Positions 56,132-64,000 of a stretch of 64,000 bases of DNA are shown here, one piece after another. Each line of letters starts with the position of its first letter. Within the stretch, counting starts at the first letter, position 1. The position numbers were made by a program, and so were the translations under genes. The stretch is from Humulus lupulus (lineage: Eukaryota; Streptophyta; Magnoliopsida; Rosales; Cannabaceae): the NCBI RefSeq assembly GCF_963169125.1, contig NC_084801.1, positions 79,549,696 through 79,613,695 of the forward strand. Direction: 5' to 3'. The notes under the pieces were generated by a model. That model worked only from the letters and a program-made list of their open reading frames with translations. It made no database searches and had not been told where the DNA came from.

Positions 56132-58378
56132 TGTAACGACCCAAAATCGCTAATAAGGCTTAAGGGCCTTGATTAGTGTGCCTGGAGGGCATAATTGAAT
56201 TTATGTGTGATTTTATGAGTTTAATGCATGGTTATGATTTAAAGCATGTTATATGACTAATTGAACATTGAGATGCATGACTACGTGGTTAGTATGCATG
56301 TTAGGTGAAATAATTATGCATGTGGACCCCGTTTGCATGATAGGGGTAAATTGGTAATTTTAGCCCGCTGAGGGCATATATGTGATAATTGTATTATGTG
56401 AATTGTACCACGTGAGTGTGGTGTTATTATTGTGATGCATGTGCCGAGACGGTCCTAGAGAGCAAATTTAACTTAAGAGTCACAACAGGAATTCTATAGC
56501 CAGCTCGGGAGGAGCCTAGGGGTCCCTCAGGAATTTTATGGCTGAGTTGAGATTTAGCGGGTAATGGTTATTGGTGATTGAGTAACCTGGGTAACCATTA
56601 GTTACTGCTGAGAGTAACAAGTTAGGTGAAAGAAATGGTAGAATTGCAATATTAGTGAAAGGACTAGAGTGCCCTTGAGGACTTAGTTGGGAAAGGATTA
56701 TTTGGAGGGGTAGCATGGTCATTTGGCAAGGGTAATATACAATTTTCAGCTGGGTTTTAGGGGTACACGGTTTGGGCATTTGGGGTCACTTGATGCTTTG
56801 ATAGAAACTAGAAGAGAAGGAAAAGAAGAGGGGAGAAAGGCTAGGGCAAGAAGAAGAAAGAAGAAGAAGGGTAGAAGGGCTGAAGTGGGAGCTTAGGAGG
56901 AGTCCAAGGAAGCTTGTTGGGAGGATTCTTCACTTGAGGTATGGATTTTATACACACTTAAGTTTGTTTTCTGTGTTGATTTGAGGAATTTAATGCTTGA
57001 GTTAAGCTTTTCAAGGTTTTGGGTTTAAGTTGTTGAAGTTGAAATCAATTGGGTGGATTTGTGAGTGTGATTGTGTTTTGAGCTTGAATCTAGTGTTTAT
57101 GGGTTGTTAGATGGTCCATTTAAAGTCTTAAATTGATTTTGGGGTTTGGGTATTGGTTTGGTATGATTTGGGAAGGTTTTAACTCGGTGAAAACGCGAAA
57201 GAAAACCCAGAATTCTGGGTCTGCGAAGGCGTGCCGCGGCGTGGAGCTACTGACCTGCTGGGTGCCGCGGCACAAGGCCAATTTCAGGATGTCATTTTTG
57301 GAAATTTTAGGCCTTTGCTCCGGGGGTTCGGGGGATGTCTCCGGGGTGTTGTTTTAAGGTTTTGGGGGTTCCGAGAGTGCGGGATTGGTCCCGGGAAGTG
57401 GTTTTGGGTTGGTTAGTATTAAAGTGTTATATGTGTGTTGTGACTACGATTTCGAGGAGGCTCGTGCTAGAGGACCGTGCTTGTGGCCTTGGTGCATCGG
57501 AAAGCTCGGGAAGCAGGTAAGAAAACTATAACACCCGTAGGATAGGGCATGGGCCCATAGTGTGATTGCCGGGCATGGCCCTATATTGCATGTTGCATGA
57601 TGAGATGATTGCCGGGCATGGCCCTATATTGCATTACATGTTAGGGTGCAGATTTAAATAAATTGGCATTTGTTTGAATGTTGCTTGATTTATGCTATAT
57701 ATGATTATAATGAAATGAACGGCAAGGGCCGAGTGCGGCGTAGGCCGAGTACGGCAGCGGAGCCGGAAGTAACACTTAGCACATGGGATGCTTATAGTCA
57801 GGGCAGGGCTCGGTGGATACATGTGTTATCCTTACGGTGAGAACCGATACCCCAGGCTTCGGTAAGGCTTCTGGGGCGGCATGGCCGTGTTTGTTTAGTC
57901 TAATGGTTGACTTGTTTATCTGTGGATTATCTGATATGATAAACTGTATAAATTGCATATGTTATGTTCTGCATGAGTTTTCTTGCTGGGCTTCGGCTCA
58001 CGGGTGCTCCGTGTTGCAGGTAAGGGCAATGGCTGCGTCAGCCAACCATGAGTACGGAGAGCGTGAAGCGACGCGTACATGTTTGGCCTGCCCGACTGCT
58101 TTGGTTGGGGGTTTATTCGAAAATGGCTGTAATAATCTATGATTTTTAGAACTGATCAACTGTAAACTTATTTCAAGATGTAAATAGTTTTCAAACCTTA
58201 TTTTGGGATCTCAATTGTTTAATACTAGAAGTTTTTATTAAGTCAACGCATTTTCAAAGATTACAGCCTTAACTTTTATTAGTCACACTTTTGTTTCAAA
58301 ACCTCGGTTAGCGAGTTCATTGCACTGTTTTGTCTTAAAACTCACTTAGTAACGGCTCTAAGGAAGTAGGGCGTTACA
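56132..58378 (+). repeat. Solo LTR D inside solo LTR E
   Basis: 2247 bp from TGTAACGACCCAAAATCGC to GGGCGTTACA, with ATTAC on both sides (56127-56131, 58379-58383). It is of the same family as E, only about 100 bases into E's start. The conserved block is at 57977-58026 and the hairpin at 58091-58109. Confidence 0.93.
58091..58109 (+). other. Conserved LTR hairpin, solo LTR D copy
   Basis: CCCGACTG, loop CTT, TGGTTGGG: all eight positions pair with G-U allowed, although the sequence differs from the CTCGACCG/CGGTCGAG type. Solo LTR E has the same version at 60199-60217. Confidence 0.55.
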
Positions 58379-60811
58379 ATTACGATTTAATGCATGTTAC
58401 ATGACTATTTGATTATTTAAGATGCATGACTATGCGAATTAGTATGCATGTAGACCTGATTATCTTAGAATGAGCATAATTGTAAGTTGGTCATTTGAGG
58501 GCATAACTGTGATAATTGTATTATGTGATTTGTGCCATGTGAGTGTGGTGTTTTTATCAGGATGCACGCATCGAGACGGTCCTAATGAGCCAATTAGTCT
58601 AAAAGTCAAAACGGGATTTTGTACTCGGCTCGGGAGGAGCCTAGGGGTACTTTGGGAATCTTATAGGTTGAGTTGTGAATGAGTGGTTCTAGTTACTGGC
58701 AATTGAGTAACCTGGGTAACCATTTGTAACTGCTGTGAGTAACAAGTTTTAGATAGAAAATGGTAGAAATGAAAGGACTTAAGTACCCTTGAAGGTTTAG
58801 TTAGGAAGGGTTATTAGGAAGGGGGTAAATTGGTCATTTGGCAAGGCAATTAGACAATTTTCAGCTGGGTTTATGGGGTATACGGTTTGGGCATTGGGTG
58901 TTTTGATAAAATTGGAAGAGAAGAAGAAAGAAAGGCTAGGGCAAGAAGAAGAAAGAAGAAGAGGTGTAGAAGGGCTGAAGTGGGAGCTTAGGAGGAGAAC
59001 AAGGAAACTTTTAGGGTGGATTCTCCACTTGAGGTAAGGATCTTATGCATATTTAAGTTTGATTTCTGTTTTGACTTGTGAATCTAAAGCTTGAGTTAGT
59101 TTTTTTGAGTTTTGGTTTGAGTTGCTGAAATTAGAGATCAAAGGTGTGGATTTTGGGTGTGTTGATGTTTTGATCTTGATTCTAGTGTCTATAGGTTGTT
59201 ATATGGTTCATATGAAGTTTGGAATTGAGTTTTGGGGTTGAGATATGTGTTTGGACTGGTTTGGAGGTATTTTGGATGAAGGAATTGAAGGAGAGAAACC
59301 CAAAAATTTTGGGTTCGTAAGGGCGCGCCGCGGCCCTGTTCTTGGGCGCTGCGGCACGAGGCTGGTTCCAGGCGGGGTGGCTCTCTGACTTGCTTAGCGC
59401 CGCGGCCCTCTAGGGCTGAGCCGCGGCGCTAGGCCATTTTCAGGGCTTGAAATTTTGCAAATTTGAGCTTTTGCTCCGGGGGTTCGGGGGATGTTTCCAA
59501 TGATTTGTTTTAGGATTTTGGGGGTCCCAAGTGTATGGAATTGGTCCCGGGAAGTGGTTTTGAATCGATTAGTATTAAAGGATGTTTCACTCATGTTGTG
59601 ACTAGGTCTTTGGAAAAGCTCAGGTTAGAGGACCGTGCTCGCAGCTTTAGTGCATCAGGAAGCTCGAAATACAGGTAAGAAAACCGTAACACCCGAGAAT
59701 AGGGCATGGGCCCACTGTGTGATTGCAGGGCATGGCCCTAGACTGTGTTATGTGCAATTGTTTGACCTTAGATGAATTATTATATGCTTGAATGATTATC
59801 TTGAAATGTATTATACGTGCGATTCTAATGAAATGAACGGCTAAGGCCGAGAGCGGCGAAGGCCGGGTACGGCCTTGGGGCCGGAAGTAACGCTCAGCAC
59901 ATGGGATGCTATAGCCAGGGTGGGACCCAAAGGATACATGAGTTATCCTACGATGAGGACCGAGACCCCAAGCTTTGGTAAGGCCTCGGGAGCGGCATGG
60001 CCGTGCTTGTTTAGTCTGATAGTTTTCCTTTTATCAGTGGATTATGTCAGCTATATTAATTGCATGTGTTATGTACTATTTGGGTTTTCTTGCTGGGCCT
60101 CGGCTCACGGGTGCTCCGTGTTGCAGGTAAAAGCAAAGAGTCAGTCAACCGGCCATGAGTATGGAGAGCGTGGGGGCGGCGCGTACATGTTCGGCCTGCC
60201 CGACTGCTTTGGTTGGGGGCATTTTTGTATATGGCTGTATTTACCATTCTTTTGATAGTTGATCAAGTGTAAATCTATTTTTGAGTTGTAAATATTTTGT
60301 AAACCTTATTTTGGGATCCCAGATGTTTTATACTTAACGTTTTCAATGAAGTTAAACAAATTAAAAGAGTACAGCCTTAAACTTTGATTTATTCACACTT
60401 TTGGTTTTAGAACCCACTTAGAGTCAATCAAAAGCACGATTTCTGTCTTAACCTCACTAAGTAGCGGCCCTAAGGTAGTAGGGCGTTACATGTACACTGT
60501 CAGCTACTCGTCTGCCACGGTCGAGGGATTATACAGGGATGGAAACCTAAAATGTGTATTTTTCCATTAGAGTGGCCTTGATTGTATATAACTTTTGGAA
60601 ATTTTGTAAATCTGTCCTTTAAACCCTGTTTTTGGGATCCCATGTACTAAATATTTGTTTTAATGAAAATTATCCGTTTATGACCAAAATCTTTTAAACC
60701 TAACTTGTTTATGACCGTAGGGATCACATTGTCATTTAAATGACTTGATTAGCAAGTCCTGCACTAATTTAAACACACGGTGTAACGGTCTTGGTTATCC
60801 AGGGCGTTACA

Positions 60812-60828
60812 ACTTGGTATTAGAGCGG
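60812..60828 (+). other. Tekay-2 primer-binding site
   Basis: TGGTATTAGAGC instead of the canonical TGGTATCAGAGC, a single C-to-T change. It immediately follows the LTR end and is complementary to initiator methionine tRNA apart from that base. Confidence 0.85.
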
Positions 60829-60987
60829 TCTAGGTTTAAGGGTTCCTGAAGACTGGCTGGACATGTACACTTGCTGCTAAGGACAAGCTCGACTCAGGGT
60901 TTTGTAATTGAGTACATGAGATTATATGCTTAAGTGCTTGAATGAAATATGAATGCATTAATTTGTATGATTAATAGGGAGCATGAG

Positions 60988-63296
60988 TGTAATGACCCCA
61001 AATTCGCTAATGAGGCTCAAGGGCCTTGATTAGTGTGCCGGGAGGGCATTTCTGGGTTAAATGTGGTTTGCATGACTTTATTGATTTAAATGCATAATTA
61101 TATGGTTAATAATTCTTGTGTGATTATATTGGCTTTAATGTAATATGTGTATATGGTAATTGTGAGAACCACATTATTATGTGGGTAGGTCTACAGAGCA
61201 CGACTCGAGGCGATCCTAGGGCTAGTTAGCAGGGAAAAGTCACAACAGGGCTTAATAGCTGACTTTGGATAAGTCAGGGGTATTTTAGGTATCAGGTAGC
61301 TATTTGGACTATCGGGTTATGAAAATAAATATATGGAGATATAATTGAGGTTAGGAGGTCTAGGCGGGAATATTGGGGGATCTTACCATTTTGCCCTCGG
61401 GGACGGTTCCGGCACCCCGAGCCTTGGGATTAACTTAACAAGTAAGACAAACTTAAGGAAAACCGTAGAAAGAAATATTAGACCGACTCTTTCTCAACTC
61501 TTCTTTTTTTCTCTCTCTCAAGGAAAAACAAGGAAAAAGGAACACTGAAATCTTAGGGGAAACAAGCTGGGAATTTCTGAGAATTGAGCTGGATTTCTGA
61601 GGCTTAGTTCAAGAATTATTTAGGGGAATCAAATCAAGGTTAAGGTAAGGATTTAAACCTTGTGTTTTCTGAAGTTTAACCATGAGTTTTCAGTTGGTTA
61701 TTGAGGTTATTGTCCAATTGATGTTTAGGGTGGAACTTGAGCTGGAAAACATTGGGAATCAGCTGGGTTTTGGTTAGAGGAAGGATTCCATTATCAAGGT
61801 AAGCATAAATTTATGAATTAGTGGTTTGAGTTTGGGTTTTTGACTGGTTAGTTTGAGTGGTTATGTTCTTAAAGTTTCAGTGATTAAGAGTGGGATTTCC
61901 ATGAGTTTTGAGTTGAATTTTCTGTTGAGTTGTGTGGCTTAAGTTGGTCTATGAGTTTTGGTAATGTTGGGTGTTGAAGTAGGGAGCTTAGGAGTGGTTT
62001 TGGCTGAGGTTTTGAGCTTTGAAATGGTGGATTTTTTGGGCACGAGGGGAAGGGCCGCGACTCTGTTCTAGAGCACTGCGGCCCTAGGATGAAGATGAGC
62101 CAAGGAGGCTCGGCCAGGGGTGAGCGTCGCAGCGCCCATTGCAAGGGCCGCGGTGCGTGTCTTTGCCAGGGTGGTCCTTGGTTCTGTTTTGAGGCTAGGG
62201 CCGTGGCTAAGCTTCAGGGGCCGCAGCCCTTGGGTGCACACTTGAACTTTTGGGGATTTTAGGCATGAGAATGTGGTCTAGTATGCTCGGGATTGATTTC
62301 ACCACCGTGCTTGGTGGAATTCGGATTCCCGGAAGTTAGTTTTGTAACTGGAAACCTATATTTGAGTATTAATGGAATCCTATACATTAGTTGTGACTAG
62401 GTGATAAAAGCTTAGGCTCGGGAACGGATCGTGCTTGAGGAGCGTTGCTCATTACCTACAACTAAAAAGATCAAAGGTAAGAGAACTGCACCTGGTTGAG
62501 TATATGTGACGGGACTAAGGGTTCCCTATTGTGAATGCTTGAAAAGATGGTATTATGCCATGCAAGCCATTTAGTGAACCAACGACCTAAGAGTGCCAAG
62601 GGTTACACTAGCGCACAGGGCGCGACTCGGCCACTGGTAGCTGAGGACAACTTAATATGCACTGAGCTTGGTTTAAGCGGGCCGGAGTCAGTGGGATAAG
62701 CAGAGGGTGCGGCCTAAGTTGTCGACCCTGACTTTTATGTGACATAAATGTTATAAGTGTTTGATTGCATCCATGATACTGAATATATGCTGAGTGGTAT
62801 TAATGTGGATTAATTGATGAGAGTTCATGCTTGGTGAATTTTACTATCTGATATCATTGATTGTATTGCATTTCATGTTTTCTTACTGGGCCTTGGCTCA
62901 CGGGTGCTACGTGGTGCAGGTAAAGGCAAGGGTAAGCTTGATCAACCTTGATTGGAGGGCTCTGCGAGCGGAATGTACATAGCCGGCCGCTCAGCCACCA
63001 CGGTTGAGGTTTAGGCAAGGACGCGAAACCCAGAGATTGTCTATTTTGCCTTAGTATGGCTTACCTTTGCTTATGTACTTTTGGGAAGACTGTAAATCAA
63101 CTTTTAACTCTATTTCTTTTGGGATCCCGTGTATATAACAGTTCAATTACATAAAATGAGTCTTTTGAGACCAAAACCTTTTTAACCCTAGCTCATACAT
63201 GTTTAATGACACGTTTTCAAATTAATGACTTGATTAGCAAGTCTTGCACCTTTATAAGTACACCGTGTAGCGGTCCTGGCTATCCAGGGCGTTACA
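60988..63296 (+). repeat. Solo LTR G in the Tekay-2 leader
   Basis: 2309 bp from TGTAATGACCCCAAATTCGC to CCAGGGCGTTACA, with ATGAG at 60983-60987 and 63297-63301. The conserved block is at 62877-62926 and the hairpin at 62990-63008. GC-rich dyads lie around 62045-62235. Confidence 0.93.
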
Positions 63297-63301
63297 ATGA
63301 G

Positions 63302-64000
63302 ATTCTGATAGGGCCTAGCCCTTGATTGTTGTGTGATGATATTGAGGTGTGTTGATTAGCATTTCTATCACATGTGGATGAATATTTGGATAATGATTTG
63401 TATATTGATTGCATGTGGTTAATTGTTAAATTGAACTTATATGCTTTATGTGCTTGTTGGTATATGGAAAGCATGATGAATATGATTGTATTTAGTAGCA
63501 ATGAAATTTTATAATTAATGCATAGTAATGTAGATTGGTGTTTGATATGCTTTATGTGTGTATGATTATTGTGGTTGTTTGGACCTGCTCGTGGGATGGT
63601 TCTGGATATGAACATCAGGGCTGAGGGGTTTAGTCAGTGATGGCAGATTAATTCAGATTGTATGTGCTCAGAATGGTTAATTGGACCTGGTATTGTTCTA
63701 GTGAGGGTTGCAGATGATACCTAAGGCTGGAATCCTCCATCTACCCTTGAAAGTCGCAGCAAACGTTTGCTGGTACGTGTAATAAAGCTGTGAGGTTTAA
63801 TAAAGGAGATTAGATGGGTGAAATAGCGGGTTGTGTTGGGGAAAGAACTGCTTTGTATATTTTGACAGTAGAGGCACCAGTGCTGATTTAATTTGAGGGA
63901 TAGACAGATAAGAATTGCTGTGTGGAAGGCTTTAGAAGCATTATCATCTAGTTTTGAGAAGTGTTTAGGTTTGCTCGAGAATTGATTAGTGAATTGGCAT
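63302..64000 (+). other. Tekay-2 leader and possible gag start, decayed
   Basis: The sequence continues the Tekay-2 internal region after solo LTR G. No long plus-strand frame is present; stops are frequent, so gag, if reached, is decayed. The element continues beyond the window. Confidence 0.5.

Larger units (their letters stand above)
56025..60490 (+). repeat. Solo LTR E inside Tekay-2 LTR
   Basis: It starts TGCAACGACCCCAAATTC and ends GGGCGTTACA, with TGTAC on both sides (56020-56024, 60491-60495). Own length is about 2.2 kb once solo LTR D is removed. GCCGCGGC-type dyads lie near 59325-59435, the conserved block at 60084-60133 and the hairpin at 60199-60217. Confidence 0.92.
53870..60811 (+). 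repeat. Tekay-2 5' LTR, interrupted by solo LTR E
   Basis: Own sequence is 53870-56024 plus 60496-60811, about 2.47 kb. It contains a (CT)18 microsatellite at 54522-54557, AGCGCT-type dyads around 55128-55215, the conserved block at 55922-55971 and the hairpin at 60507-60525. Confidence 0.88.
53870..64000 (+). mobile_element. Tekay-2: Tekay/Del-like element, 5' LTR and leader, with nested solo LTRs
   Basis: The 5' LTR starts TGTAACGACCCAAAATTGC at 53870 and ends GGGCGTTACA at 60811, interrupted by solo LTR E. A primer site follows, then leader sequence interrupted by solo LTR G and continuing past the window end. Leader words (GGGAGCATGAG, then ATTCTGATAGGGCCTAGCCC) match Tekay-1 near 19979-20010. 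The left flank is AAATT. The 3' end lies outside the window. Confidence 0.88.

Noticed and set aside
1..64000. Host protein-coding gene
   Set aside because: Every long frame with recognisable homology belongs to a transposable element. The remaining frames are short, repetitive or shadows.

Overview
This 64 kb window is plant nuclear DNA made almost entirely of transposable elements. I found no convincing host gene, rRNA, functional tRNA or CRISPR array. The evidence for a plant, most likely a eudicot, is the set of element lineages: Ty3/gypsy Tat-type elements with an extra RNase H and an antisense ORF, Tekay/Del-like Ty3/gypsy elements with 2.2-2.6 kb LTRs and an initiator-Met-tRNA primer site, Ty1/copia, PIF/Harbinger, hAT and Mutator MITEs. 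The DNA between elements is AT-rich. The species cannot be named from this sequence.

Layout, left to right. 1-3345: a minus-strand Ty1/copia remnant (gag, protease, integrase; no reverse transcriptase). 3351-5760: a solo Tekay-like LTR with target-site duplication (TSD) GCAAG. 5856-12966: Tat-1, a young non-autonomous Tat element (gag and protease only, LTRs about 98% identical by eye, TSD GACAT). 13230-46709: Tat-2, an old 33.5-kb composite bounded by 0.7-kb LTRs (about 90% identical by eye, TSD GAAAT). Inside Tat-2 lie Tekay-1 (17167-26293, TSD TGTAC, in the reverse transcriptase), a minus-strand truncated LTR (about 26413-28444), a PIF/Harbinger transposon (28471-31918) and Tat-3 (about 35280-45487). 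Tat-3 has a nearly readable gag-pol but no 5' LTR.

46715-53869: AT-rich DNA with a pair of long inverted repeats, a direct duplication, a minus-strand solo Tat LTR (TSD ATAAT), a Mutator-type MITE (9-bp TSD) and a hAT-type MITE (8-bp TSD) whose empty site survives in the duplicate copy. 53870 to the window end: Tekay-2. Its 5' LTR was hit by solo LTR E (TSD TGTAC), which was hit by solo LTR D (TSD ATTAC). Its leader was hit by solo LTR G (TSD ATGAG).

How the parts work together: gag, protease, reverse transcriptase/RNase H and integrase of each retroelement would form one replication machinery, but every copy here carries lesions. Tat-3 is closest to intact, with two frameshifts and two in-frame stops. 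Its downstream region carries an antisense gene with three phase-consistent GT-AG introns.

The observations I consider most novel are RNA- and regulation-level patterns inside the LTRs. One is a module shared by all eight Tekay-like LTRs: a conserved block ending in a splice-donor-like CAG/GTAAAG, then an 8-bp hairpin with a 3-nt loop 62-66 nt downstream, whose pairing is kept by compensatory and wobble changes. The others are the palindrome clusters in LTRs, the LTR minisatellites that differ in copy number between the two ends of one element, and the spliced antisense ORF.
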